Source of the DNA: Actinomycetes bacterium | GTDB taxonomy: Bacteria > Actinomycetota > Acidimicrobiia > Acidimicrobiales > CADCSY01 | Length of the DNA: 61,722 nt | Direction: 5' to 3' | NCBI GenBank assembly: GCA_025464025.1 | Contig: JAODBP010000236.1 | Location: 1 to 61,722 of the forward strand | Part shown: positions 54,900-61,722 of the stretch, piece after piece | Layout: every line of letters begins with the position of its first letter | Numbering within the stretch: position 1 is the stretch's first letter | Notes under the pieces: generated by a model | Databases searched by the model: none | The model's input: only the letters and a program-made list of their open reading frames with translations | Told to the model about the DNA's origin: nothing | Program-made: the position numbers and the translations under genes

Positions 54900-55745
54900 G
54901 TGCGGGCGGCCGTGATCGAGGAGCTGGTCGTGCCGGTCGACGGCAGCGCACGGTCGCTGGCCGCGCTCCCCGTGGCGGCCGCCGTCGCCCGCCGGGTCGG
55001 CGGGCGGCTGACCGTCGTCCGGGTCTGTCCTCCTCGGATCGACTGCGGCCCGGCGCTGCGCTGGCTCGACGACGTCGCCGCCCCGTGGGGCGCCCGCACC
55101 GTGGCCGTCGTCGCCGACCATCCGGTGGACGCCCTGTTGGAGCTGGCGGAAGACGCCGCGACCTCGGTCCTGTGCATGACCTCGCACGGCCGGTCAGCCA
55201 CCGCCGAGCTGGCCCTCGGGTCCGTCAGCGCCGAGGTCGTGCGCCGGAGTTCGAGCCCCGTGCTGCTGGTCGGGCGGCGCGCGGTGGCCCCGGCGTCGTT
55301 CGCCGACCTCGAGGTCTGCGTCCACGGTCCGCCGCAGCGGGTGGTGCCGACCGCGTCCCGTTGGGCGGCTGCCCTCGGGGCGACCGCCTGGCTGGTGGCG
55401 GTGCAGCCGCCGGAGGAGCCGCTGTCGCAGGACTCGCCGGCCGGTGCCGAGCTCGCCGCCGTCGAGGCGGCGCTCGGTCACGACGGGATCCGCACCGAGG
55501 TCCGGCTGCTCCACGCCGACGACGTGGCCGCCGAGCTCGTCGTGCACGCCGCCGCGGTGGGGGCCGGCCTGCTGATCGCCGCGACCGAGTCCCGGCTCGG
55601 CATCGCCGGGCTGGTGCTCGGGAGCGTCGCCATGCAGCTGGTCGCCCGGGCCCGCCAGCCGGTGCTCCTCGTCGGCCCGCGGTGCCGTGCCGCCGGATCG
55701 TCGGGGGAAGCAGGGCACAAGGTCCCTGCCGTCGCGGTGGCGTGA
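54900..55745 (+). CDS. Tandem universal stress protein
   Basis: A 281-residue protein with two USP domains: domain 1 about 6-137 ('VVPVDGSARSLAALPVAAAVA', 'SHGRSATAELALGSVS'), domain 2 about 138-262, ending 'TESRLGIAGLVLGSVAMQLVARARQPVLLVGP'. Domain 1 has the ATP motif with one Gly changed to Ala. GTG start follows a TGA in the same frame by six bases. Four DosR-like boxes upstream put it in the hypoxia group. Confidence 0.87.
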   Translation: MRAAVIEELVVPVDGSARSLAALPVAAAVARRVGGRLTVVRVCPPRIDCGPALRWLDDVAAPWGARTVAVVADHPVDALLELAEDAATSVLCMTSHGRSATAELALGSVSAEVVRRSSSPVLLVGRRAVAPASFADLEVCVHGPPQRVVPTASRWAAALGATAWLVAVQPPEEPLSQDSPAGAELAAVEAALGHDGIRTEVRLLHADDVAAELVVHAAAVGAGLLIAATESRLGIAGLVLGSVAMQLVARARQPVLLVGPRCRAAGSSGEAGHKVPAVAVA

Positions 55746-55755
55746 CCTGTCACCC
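55713..55755. promoter_or_regulatory. DosR-like boxes upstream of PPOX gene
   Basis: Box G GGGCAC-AA-GGTCCC (55713-55726) lies within the 3' end of the USP gene; box G2 GTGACC-TG-TCACCC is at 55742-55755. The CACCCTGGGGTGGTG element (55751-55765) overlaps G2. The target gene starts at 55798. Confidence 0.55.
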
Positions 55756-55797
55756 TGGGGTGGTGGGTGCGCACCGGCACCCCGGTGAGGAGGACCG

Positions 55798-56214
55798 ATG
55801 ACCGTCGAGACCTGGCTCGAGGAGCTGTCGGAGCCGATCTGCCAGTGGCACCTGGCCCACGCGCCGATCGGTCGACTGGGCGTCGTCGTCGACGGCGTGG
55901 CGCAGATCTTCCCGGTCAACCACGTCGTCGACGAGGAGACCGGCCACATCGTCTTCCCGACGAACGCCCGGACGAAGATGCACGCCGCCCTGGCCGGGGC
56001 CAAGGTCGCCTTCGAGGTCGACGGCCTCGACGAAGGAGGCCGCTCGGCCTGGAGCGTGCTGGTCGTCGGCCGGGCCGAGGAGGTCACCGAAGCCGCGGAG
56101 GTCGAGCGGGCCGCCGAGCACCGGCTCGCGCTGTGGGCCATCGGTGCCTACACCCACTGGGTCCGCATCGTCCCGGAGCGGACCACCGGCCGCCGGATCA
56201 GCGTCGTCGAGTGA
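55798..56214 (+). CDS. Pyridoxamine 5'-phosphate oxidase (PPOX)-like flavin-binding protein
   Basis: A 138-residue split-barrel protein. 'PIGRLGVVVDGVAQIFPVNHVVD', 'GHIVFPTNARTKMHAALAGAKVAFEVD' and 'WSVLVVGRAEEVT' (in order, each in part) resemble the DosR-regulon PPOX protein Rv3129 type. These bind FMN or F420 and reduce small molecules. ATG at 55798 has aggagg upstream. Final gene of the DosR-like island before a terminator. Confidence 0.88.
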   Translation: MTVETWLEELSEPICQWHLAHAPIGRLGVVVDGVAQIFPVNHVVDEETGHIVFPTNARTKMHAALAGAKVAFEVDGLDEGGRSAWSVLVVGRAEEVTEAAEVERAAEHRLALWAIGAYTHWVRIVPERTTGRRISVVE

Positions 56215-56246
56215 TCGGTTGATCGAGCTCCGATCGGCCACGACCG

Positions 56247-56267
56247 AAGCACCTCGGGTGCTTTCTT
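56247..56267 (+). terminator. Rho-independent-like terminator
   Basis: AAGCACC (56247-56253) pairs with GGTGCTT (56257-56263) around TCG, followed by TTCTT. It marks the right end of the DosR-like island. Confidence 0.7.
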
Positions 56268-56352
56268 CGGCAGACGTGTCGATCTGGCGGGTGCCCGTTC
56301 GACGCAGGGGCAGAGTGGGGCAACGAAGCCACACCTGACAAAGGGGCAACAC

Positions 56353-56697
56353 ATGCGATTCCTCGGATACACGCTGGGAGACGAGTCGGTTCCGATGGAT
56401 CCGCCGACCCCCGAGCTCATGGAGGAGATGGGGAAGTTCATGGAGGAGGCCACCAAGGCCGGCGTCATCGTCGCCACCGGTGGCATCGGGCCCACGGCGA
56501 TGGGGGTCAAGATCTCGTTGAAGGACGGTGAGTTCACCGTCGTCGACGGGCCGTTCGCCGAGGCGAAGGAGCTCATCGGCGGGTGGGCCCTGCTGGAGTG
56601 CCGGGACATGGACGAAGCCGTCGCGTGGTCGAAGCGCTTCGTCGGCGTGGCCGGCGACGGTGAGGTGCGGATCCGGCCCGTCTTCGGCCCCGAGTAA
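56353..56697 (+). CDS. YCII-related (DGPF-domain) protein
   Basis: A 114-residue protein of the YCII superfamily. 'DGPFAEAKELIGGWALLECRDMDEAVAWSKRF' (in pieces over about 59-95) is the DGPF motif. Such proteins are co-encoded with ECF42-type sigma factors, exactly the case here (gene at 56733). It may be an unknown small enzyme, possibly a target or partner of the sigma factor. Confidence 0.9.
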   Translation: MRFLGYTLGDESVPMDPPTPELMEEMGKFMEEATKAGVIVATGGIGPTAMGVKISLKDGEFTVVDGPFAEAKELIGGWALLECRDMDEAVAWSKRFVGVAGDGEVRIRPVFGPE

Positions 56698-56732
56698 GCG
56701 CCTGTCCGACGCCGGGTAGTTGAATCGGTGGT

Positions 56733-57995
56733 GTGACGGCCACCGATTCGACTGCGGCCCTCGAGGCGGTCTTCCGCATCGAGTTCGCCCGGCTGGTCGG
56801 AGGTCTCACGCGCTACGTCGGTGATCTCGGCCTGGCCGAGGAGCTGGCGCAGGAGGCGCTGGTCGATGCCCTCGAGCAGTGGCCGCGTGATGGCATGCCG
56901 CGCAATCCCGGCGCCTGGCTGATGACGGTCGGCAAGCGCCGCGCCGTCGACCTGTTCCGTCGGAACCGGTCGCTCGAGACGAAGTACGCGCAGATCGGTC
57001 GCGACCTCGACACCGTGGCGCTCTCCGACATCGACGCCGACGTCCCCGATCACATCGAGGACGACCGTCTGCGGTTGATCTTCGTCGCGTGCCACCCGAC
57101 GTTGTCCGTGCCGGCGCGCACCGCCCTCACGTTGCGGCTGCTCGGCGGGCTCACCACCGTCGAGATCGCCCGCGCCTACCTGCAGTCCGAGGCGACGATC
57201 GCCCAGCGCATCGTGCGGGCCAAGAAGACGATCGCCGAGGCCCGAGTTCCCTTCGAGGTGCCCACCGGGAGCGATCGCGCAGCCCGGCTCGGCTCCGTCC
57301 TCGAAGTGGTCTACCTCATCTACAACGAGGGGTACTCCGCCACGGCCGGCGACGACTGGCTCCGTCCCGAGCTCTGCGCCGAAGCGTTGCGACTCGGCCG
57401 GCTCCTCGCCGCGCTGGCTCCCGACGAGCCCGAGGTGCACGGGCTGCTGGGCCTGATGGAGATCCAGTCCTCGCGCATCGGGGCCCGCGTCGGCCCGTCG
57501 GGCGAACCGATCCTGCTGCTCGACCAGGACCGCCGCCGGTGGGACCGCCTGCTGATCAACCGGGGGCTGGCCGCGTTGCAGCGGGCCGAGGACCTCGGCG
57601 AACAGCGCGGCCCCTACACCTTGCAGGCTGCGATCGCGGCCTGCCACGCCCGAGCGTTCCGTCCTGAGGAGACCGACTGGGCCTTGCTGGCCGACCTCTA
57701 TGGCGTGCTGGCGGCGGCGACACCCTCCCCGATCATCGAGCTCAACCGGGCGGTGGCCCTCTCGATGGCCGCCGGTCCCGCGGTCGGTCTCGACCTCGTC
57801 GACCAGATCCGAGAGACCGGAACGCTCGTCCGGTACCACCTCCTGCACAGCGTCCGAGGCGACCTGCTCGAGCGGCTCGGCCGTACCGCCGAGGCCGCCG
57901 TCGAGTTCGAGCTCGCCGCGAGGCTCGCGCTGAACGTCGCCGAGCGCGACCTCATGCTCGACCGCGCCCGATCGGCGGCACGAGCTTCCCGCTGA
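56733..57995 (+). CDS. ECF42-type RNA polymerase sigma factor
   Basis: A 420-residue extracytoplasmic-function sigma factor with an extended C-terminus. Sigma2 at about 12-80 ('ELAQEALVDALEQWPRDGMPRNPGAWLMTVGKRRAVDLFRRN' in part), sigma4 at about 125-178 ('LTTVEIARAYLQSEATIAQRIVRAKKTI'), then a TPR-like domain (about 190-415, 'YNEGYSA', 'ELNRAVALSMAAGP'). No anti-sigma gene is visible; in this group the C-terminal domain controls activity. Preceded by the typical DGPF gene. GTG start. Confidence 0.93.
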   Translation: MTATDSTAALEAVFRIEFARLVGGLTRYVGDLGLAEELAQEALVDALEQWPRDGMPRNPGAWLMTVGKRRAVDLFRRNRSLETKYAQIGRDLDTVALSDIDADVPDHIEDDRLRLIFVACHPTLSVPARTALTLRLLGGLTTVEIARAYLQSEATIAQRIVRAKKTIAEARVPFEVPTGSDRAARLGSVLEVVYLIYNEGYSATAGDDWLRPELCAEALRLGRLLAALAPDEPEVHGLLGLMEIQSSRIGARVGPSGEPILLLDQDRRRWDRLLINRGLAALQRAEDLGEQRGPYTLQAAIAACHARAFRPEETDWALLADLYGVLAAATPSPIIELNRAVALSMAAGPAVGLDLVDQIRETGTLVRYHLLHSVRGDLLERLGRTAEAAVEFELAARLALNVAERDLMLDRARSAARASR

Positions 57996-58010
57996 GCGCG
58001 ACGAGCGGGA

Positions 58011-58056
58011 ACACTTAGCCATTGCACAAAGTGTTGAGACCTGCGACACTTAGCCA
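58011..58056. promoter_or_regulatory. Direct and inverted repeats upstream of ArsR gene
   Basis: ACACTTAGCCA occurs at 58011-58021 and 58046-58056, 35 bp apart. The first pairs with AAGTGTT downstream as an inverted repeat. GACACT (58045-58050) may be the -10 of a leaderless transcript, 7 bases before the ATG. Confidence 0.5.
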
Positions 58057-58057
58057 C

Positions 58058-58405
58058 ATGGCACAGTCTCTTGAGGCGCTGGACGGCGTCTTCGCCGCTC
58101 TCGCCGATCCCACGCGGCGGGCCGTGGTGCAGCGCCTCGGCGGCGGGCCGGCCAGCGTCGGTGAGCTGGCGAGGCCGTTCCCGATCACGCTCCCGTCGTT
58201 CATGAAGCACGTGCGCACGCTCGAGTCGTGCGGGCTGATCCGCACGGTGAAGTCGGGCCGCGTGCGCACCTGCACCCTCGACCCGGAACGGCTCTCGCTC
58301 GCCGAGGGCTGGCTCGATCGGCAACGCGCCATCTGGGAAGCCCACACCGAGCGACTCGACACCTTCGTCACGAACCAGAAGGACCCGACAAACGATGAAC
58401 CCTGA
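58058..58405 (+). CDS. ArsR/SmtB family transcriptional regulator
   Basis: A 115-residue winged-helix regulator. 'LADPTRRAVVQRLGGGPASVGELARPFPITLPSFMKHVRTLESCGLIRTVKSGRVRTC' is spread over about 14-72; no metal-binding Cys motif, so it belongs to the non-metal group. It is co-encoded with an SRPBCC protein and a DHFR-like protein, a widespread module. ATG at 58058 chosen as it begins the alignment; the next gene overlaps by 11 bp. Confidence 0.92.
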   Translation: MAQSLEALDGVFAALADPTRRAVVQRLGGGPASVGELARPFPITLPSFMKHVRTLESCGLIRTVKSGRVRTCTLDPERLSLAEGWLDRQRAIWEAHTERLDTFVTNQKDPTNDEP

Positions 58406-58871
58406 CCTCGATCTCACCGTCCAGCGCGTGATCCGTGCGCCTCGCGACGTCGTCTGGAAGGCGTGGACCGATCCGTCGAGGCTGGAGCGATGGTGGACCC
58501 CAGCGCCCAGCCGGTCGCGCGTCGACCGGCTGGAGGTCCGGCCCGGCGGCGGGTTCGTCACCCGCATGAGCGACGACGGGCACGAGTTCGTGCCGCACAC
58601 CGACGCGTCGTTCATCGTCGTCGAGGAGCTGAGCCGCCTCGTCTTCACCAACGCGATCGACAGCGATTGGCGTCCCGCGGCGCCCGCCCCCATCGCGATG
58701 ACCGCCGAGATCGTGTTCCGCGATCACGCCGACGGCACCGACTACCGCGCGATCGTCCGCCACGGAGATCGGGCGGCCCGCTCCCACCACGAGGAGCTCG
58801 GCTTCTTCGACGGCTGGGGTGCCGTGACCGAAGCGTTGGCGATGCTGGCCGAGGAGGAGGGCTCCCGATGA
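58395..58871 (+). CDS. SRPBCC/AHSA1 domain protein
   Basis: A 158-residue START-like protein: 'TVQRVIRAPRDVVWKAWTDPSRLERWWTP' (about 8-36), 'VRPGGGFVTRM', 'LVFTNAID', and C-terminal 'HHEELGFFDGWGAVTEALA'. It binds hydrophobic ligands in a helix-grip fold. Second gene of the ArsR operon, likely controlled by it. Confidence 0.92.
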   Translation: MNPDLDLTVQRVIRAPRDVVWKAWTDPSRLERWWTPAPSRSRVDRLEVRPGGGFVTRMSDDGHEFVPHTDASFIVVEELSRLVFTNAIDSDWRPAAPAPIAMTAEIVFRDHADGTDYRAIVRHGDRAARSHHEELGFFDGWGAVTEALAMLAEEEGSR

Positions 58872-59515
58872 GGATCTCCGTCACCGAGTTCGTGAGCCTC
58901 GACGGGGTCAGCCAGGGCCCTGGCTCCGCCGACGAGGACACCACCGACGGCTTCGGTCGCGGCGGGTGGCTCGTCCCCCACATCGACGGGACCTTCGTCC
59001 AGCAGGCCTCCGACTGGCTCGATCTCGCCGACGGGCTCCTCCTCGGTCGCCGCACCTACGAAGCGTTCGCGCGCGACTGGCCGGAGATCACCGATCCCGC
59101 CGACCCGTTCACCGGGCGCATGAACGCCCTGCCCAAGTACGTCGTCACCAACTCGCTCACCGAGGGGTCCTGGAACCCGACGACGGTGCTGCGGGGGGAC
59201 CCCGTCCAGACGGTGGCCGAGCTCAAGTCGCGGCCGGGGCGAGAGCTGCAGGTCCACGGCAGCGCCCGCCTGGCAGCCTCGCTGCTGACGGCTGGGCTCG
59301 TCGACGTGCTCCGGCTCGTCGTCGCGCCAGCCGTCGTCGGCACGGGGCGACGACTGCTCTCCCACCCGAGCGACGCCGTCGGCCTCCGACTCACCGCGCA
59401 CCGCGCGACGCCCCTCGGGCTCCTGCTGCTGGAGTACGAGACCACCGGCGAAGCGCTCGTCGGCGACTACGAAGGCGTCGCCGCGCTCACCGCATCGTCC
59501 GACGCCGGCTCCTGA
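58868..59515 (+). CDS. Dihydrofolate reductase family protein (RibD C-terminal-like)
   Basis: A 215-residue protein: 'RISVTEFVSLDGVSQGPG' start, 'LLLGRRTYEAFARDWP' (about 59-74), 'KYVVTNSL', and 'ELQVHGSARLAASLLTAGLVDVLRLVVAPAVVGTGRRL' (in part). It is an NADPH-binding reductase of unknown role, common next to ArsR/AHSA1 genes. The ATG overlaps the upstream stop (ATGA). Confidence 0.92.
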   Translation: MRISVTEFVSLDGVSQGPGSADEDTTDGFGRGGWLVPHIDGTFVQQASDWLDLADGLLLGRRTYEAFARDWPEITDPADPFTGRMNALPKYVVTNSLTEGSWNPTTVLRGDPVQTVAELKSRPGRELQVHGSARLAASLLTAGLVDVLRLVVAPAVVGTGRRLLSHPSDAVGLRLTAHRATPLGLLLLEYETTGEALVGDYEGVAALTASSDAGS

Positions 59516-59578
59516 CCCGGGCCACGACGAGAAGGTGGTGCGGACCGTCGCCCAGGTCAGACCGCAGATCGGCTGGCG

Positions 59579-59617
59579 CCCCGGCAGGATTCGAACCTGC
59601 GACGCACGGTTGAGGAA
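59579..59617 (-). repeat. tRNA-Arg(CCT) 3'-end fragment (attachment-site-like copy 1)
   Basis: Read on the minus strand, this 39-bp stretch contains the T-stem-loop (CAGGTTCGAATCCTG) and 3' acceptor end of a tRNA; no 5' half exists nearby. It repeats at 61026-61064 with a single mismatch, in the same orientation. Such copies arise when islands integrate into tRNA genes. Confidence 0.8.
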
Positions 59618-59818
59618 TGCATCTGGCGGCATGGTCTCGTCGACGACGGTGTCGACGTCGGCCGTCGCTCGGTGTGCTTGACCGAGCCGGGCATTGACGG
59701 CCACGCCACCGATGACGGCGTGTCGGCCGAGGCCAGCCTCGCCGAGAGAGGCCACGGCGCGAACGAGGCCAACCATGGCCGGGCCGGACAGGACGACGAG
59801 GTCAGAGCCAGACGGCAT
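59618..59818 (-). pseudogene. Truncated AbiEii-like nucleotidyltransferase
   Basis: From an ATG at 59818 the frame reads 66 codons resembling the N-terminus of AbiEii/MNT-type nucleotidyltransferases: 'VIGGVAVNARLGQAHRATADVDTVVDE' carries the GGxA and DxD catalytic blocks. It then enters the tRNA-Arg fragment at 59617 and loses its C-terminal domain; the frame continues only as antisense of the DHFR-like gene. It overlaps the upstream AbiEi-like gene by 17 bp, so this was the second gene of a pair. Confidence 0.65.
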
Positions 59819-60836
59819 CGGCGATCTTCCAGTCGGCGAGGATCTCGCGACCGCGTGCCCGGTCCTGCGCGAGGTCGAGGGCAACGGCAAGGACCGGCGC
59901 CGCTGGCCAACCGCCGATGACGGGCACGTGGTCGTCGCCTGGTCCGGCGGTGACCGGGCTGGCCGGTGCCACCGCGAGGACGGCCGCACCGGTGCCGGGA
60001 TCGGCCGCTCCATAGCGGCGAAGAGCGACCGAGATCGCGACGGGTCCCGGCACGTAGAGCTCGACGGGTCCGCCTTCGGAACTGACGACGGGAGCGCCGT
60101 AGGCGGCGGCTGCCGCGGTGCCCGTCCGTCGCCAGGTCGACGCGTAGAGGTCGGCGGTGAGATGGACTGCCGGGTCGGGCGCGGTGTTGAGCCAAGCCCG
60201 GTCGGCACGCCACGCTCCGGCGAGCTCCCAGAACAGCTCCGGGAACAGCCCGGTGCCGTCGTCGTTCACGAGACCTGCGTCGACCAAGCGGCGCACAGCA
60301 GTCGAGATCGTGGAGGGAGCCAGTCCGAGCTCGGCCGCACTCCGGGTCGGCGACAGCGCTTCGCCGGGGTGGCCACAGAGCCAGTACGCGACGTTGACGC
60401 CGCCCCGCCCAGTGATCGGGGGACCCGACTGCCCCGAGCTCGTCGCCCCCGGCTCGCGCGGGACATCGACATCGACTCGGATGGCAGGGCCGCGCAGGTG
60501 CAGTCGGCCCCGGCGGTCGAGCCACGACCAGCCGGCGTCGGTCAGGATGGCCCGCGCCTCCGCGGTGACCTTGTCGGCGACGACGAGCGGGAAGACCCCG
60601 ATGCGCGGGGGGCCGTGTCGGGAGATCAGCTCTTCTGCCCTCTGGCGAGTGCAGTAGGAGACGACTTCGAGCGGAACGGTGAAGGATCGGTCATCGACCA
60701 AGACCTGCAGCACAGCGTCGTAGGTGCCGTCGGTCGTGACCTCGCCGACACGGATCTCGACGGCCTCGAGCGCAGCGACCGCGGTGTCCACCGCGGCGGC
60801 GCTCATCTCCTCTGGCGACGTACGAGAGCGAGTCAT
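59802..60836 (-). CDS. AbiEi-like antitoxin/winged-helix regulator
   Basis: A 344-residue protein. An N-terminal region of about 140 residues ('VLQVLVDDRSFTVPLEVVSY', 'VADKVTAEARAILTDAGWSWLDRRGRLHLRGP') is followed by a winged HTH at about 165-215 ('RSAAELGLAPSTISTAVRRLVDAGLV'). It precedes a truncated AbiEii-like gene, fitting a type IV toxin-antitoxin/abortive-infection pair. The ATG at 60836 is preferred because TATACT lies upstream. Whether it is still functional without its partner is unclear. Confidence 0.7.
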   Translation of the reverse strand: MTRSRTSPEEMSAAAVDTAVAALEAVEIRVGEVTTDGTYDAVLQVLVDDRSFTVPLEVVSYCTRQRAEELISRHGPPRIGVFPLVVADKVTAEARAILTDAGWSWLDRRGRLHLRGPAIRVDVDVPREPGATSSGQSGPPITGRGGVNVAYWLCGHPGEALSPTRSAAELGLAPSTISTAVRRLVDAGLVNDDGTGLFPELFWELAGAWRADRAWLNTAPDPAVHLTADLYASTWRRTGTAAAAAYGAPVVSSEGGPVELYVPGPVAISVALRRYGAADPGTGAAVLAVAPASPVTAGPGDDHVPVIGGWPAAPVLAVALDLAQDRARGREILADWKIADAVWL

Positions 60837-60859
60837 TCGGTGTTCGAGTATACCCGAAT
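60835..60859 (-). promoter_or_regulatory. Promoter and inverted repeat of the AbiEi-like gene
   Basis: On the minus strand, TATACT (60852-60847) is a perfect -10, ten bases from the ATG at 60836. ATTCGG (60835-60840) and CCGAAT (60854-60859) flank it as an inverted repeat, a likely autoregulatory operator. Confidence 0.6.
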
Positions 60860-61025
60860 GGCGAAGGACGACCGATCGCCTTGCGAGGACTCCGTAGACC
60901 GGACTCCGCCATCCCACAGCCATCCCACAGAGGGCGGCCAATCGGGGTGCCGACGGGCGTTGGCGGTCAGAGGCGTACCGGCCTCAGCCGGTGAAGTCCC
61001 TGGTGAGGGTTGTGTGGTGAAGCGC

Positions 61026-61069
61026 CCCCGGCAGGATTCGAACCTGCGACGCACGGTTTAGGAAACCGA
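61026..61069 (-). repeat. tRNA-Arg(CCT) 3'-end fragment (attachment-site-like copy 2)
   Basis: On the minus strand it reads from the anticodon loop (TTCCTAA, anticodon CCT) through the T-arm to the acceptor 3' end. The D-arm and 5' acceptor are absent, so it is not a full tRNA gene. The 39 bp 61026-61064 match copy 1 with one change; the distance between copies is 1,447 bp. Confidence 0.8.
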
Positions 61070-61087
61070 TTCCTCCACCTGCACCGC

Positions 61088-61200
61088 CCGATTCGGGTGG
61101 ATGTGAGACGGCATCGCCGCAGGTCAGGACGGTAGACGACGGCAGCAGACGGCTCCAGGCGACAACCGATTCGGGAAACGGATTCGGCACGCGGATTCGG
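61088..61200. repeat. Iterated 9-bp CSGATTCGG repeats
   Basis: CCGATTCGG at 61088-61096 and 61166-61174, then CGGATTCGG at 61179-61187 and 61192-61200. The last three have an exact 13-bp period. They lie next to the tRNA fragment and might be arm-type integrase sites or binding sites for an excisionase or regulator. The spacer 61070-61274 contains nothing else I recognise. Confidence 0.55.
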
Positions 61201-61274
61201 CAGATCGCTGGCCGGCACGAAAGGCCATGAGGAGTAGCGGCGTCCCGGGACGCACCCCGGTACGGTGAGATGAG

Positions 61275-61722
61275 GTGACCGAGGGGGTTCGCGCACAGGT
61301 CGCCTCCGGCGAGATTGGCGAAAGCTTCGTCGCGCTCCTCCGGGCCGCAGCCCGCACCGTCTCCAAGGGAAAGCCTCCCCCGTCAGGCGGTGGGTCGTGG
61401 ACCGACGAGGAGCTCGACGACCTCGTCTTCGACATGGTTGGCCGCGTCACCCTGCCCCGGATCACGCTCGCCGCGAACCACGCTTCGAACGACGCCGAGT
61501 TCAACGGCTACCTCAAGTCAGCGCTCAGGACTCAGCTCCACCTGCGCGGCCGCGACACACCGCGAGGCTGGGTCATCGCTCGCATCGACGAGGCGCTCGC
61601 CGACGACCCGGCCTTCGAGCGGACCGCTGACGGCTGGGCGCTCGCCGGCCACGATCCCGCGGATGGACGGAGCGAGGAACTTGGCGAGCTGACGAAGGCT
61701 GCATGGTCGGTCGAGACCCGCA
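61275..61722 (+). CDS. Hypothetical protein, 3' truncated by window edge
   Basis: An open frame from a GTG at 61275 runs to the window end (149 codons). Sequence: 'VTEGVRAQVASGEIGESFVALLRAAARTVSKGK', then a low-complexity turn 'PPPSGGGS', then 'WTDEELDDLVFDMVGRVTLPRITLAANHAS' and 'FNGYLKSALRTQLHLRGRDTPRGWVIARIDEALA' (split). The layout recalls a helical sigma-like or replication protein of an integrated element, but I cannot assign it. G/C usage is lower at third positions than in the genes further left, in line with an acquired region. Confidence 0.6.
   Translation, partial: MTEGVRAQVASGEIGESFVALLRAAARTVSKGKPPPSGGGSWTDEELDDLVFDMVGRVTLPRITLAANHASNDAEFNGYLKSALRTQLHLRGRDTPRGWVIARIDEALADDPAFERTADGWALAGHDPADGRSEELGELTKAAWSVETR

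Noticed and set aside
59576..59620. A complete tRNA gene
   Set aside because: Only the T-arm and acceptor 3' end are present; no D-arm or 5' acceptor strand can be paired within 80 bp. The same holds for 61023-61070.

Overview
The window is about 61.7 kb of very GC-rich DNA with strong G/C third-position bias, short spacers and many ATGA/GTGA gene overlaps. The gene content (F420-type LLM oxidoreductases, many acyl-CoA dehydrogenases, TetR regulators, HelD, ECF42-type sigma factor, a DevR/DevS-like system, leaderless promoters) points to an actinobacterium. A non-mycobacterial lineage such as Acidimicrobiia is my inference from general gene style; no rRNA is present to confirm it.

Bases 1-34,300 form a catabolic region for acyl-CoA or steroid-like/isoprenoid carboxylic acids. 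It holds paired acyl-CoA dehydrogenases (one partner unusually short), enoyl-CoA hydratases, a P450, a Rieske oxygenase with a separate ferredoxin reductase, an acyl-CoA synthetase, several SDR/MDR/AKR oxidoreductases, a DUF35-thiolase-like fusion, an aminoglycoside-phosphotransferase-like protein next to an ACAD, an ABC-type substrate-binding protein, two LLM flavin oxidoreductases and five TetR/PAS-LuxR regulators. At least seven promoters in 6.1-20.9 kb share a 15-bp imperfect palindrome (half-site RTTCTC, 3-bp spacer), which suggests one TetR regulon. A HelD-type helicase lies in the middle.

Bases 34,980-46,000 are a signalling block: a hybrid histidine kinase (Cache-HisKA-2xREC-HPt) translationally coupled to a PAS-EAL-REC protein, a GAF plus degenerate-GGDEF protein, a TetR, a LuxR-type regulator coupled to a pseudo-receiver, and a CitA-like/NarL-type sensor kinase divergent from its LuxR response regulator.

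Bases 46,012-56,267 look like a compact DosR/DevR-type dormancy (hypoxia/NO) regulon. It has two DevR-like regulators with the DosR recognition helix, one GAF-containing DevS-like kinase, a multicopper oxidase with an extra blue-copper domain, a class-II-HDAC-like deacetylase, a GNAT acetyltransferase, an acetyl-CoA hydrolase/CoA-transferase, universal stress proteins, a PPOX flavoprotein and small membrane/unknown proteins. DosR-box-like palindromes (GGGACC-NN-GGTCCC type) precede five transcription units, several as tandem boxes 21-22 bp apart. This is the most notable system in the window.

Bases 56,350-59,515 carry a YCII protein with an ECF42-like sigma factor, then an ArsR-SRPBCC-DHFR-like operon. 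Bases 59,579-61,722 are an island edge: two direct copies of the 3' part of a tRNA-Arg(CCT) gene flank an AbiEi-like regulator and an AbiEii-like nucleotidyltransferase cut off at one copy. Beyond the second copy are short iterated repeats and a gene running off the window.
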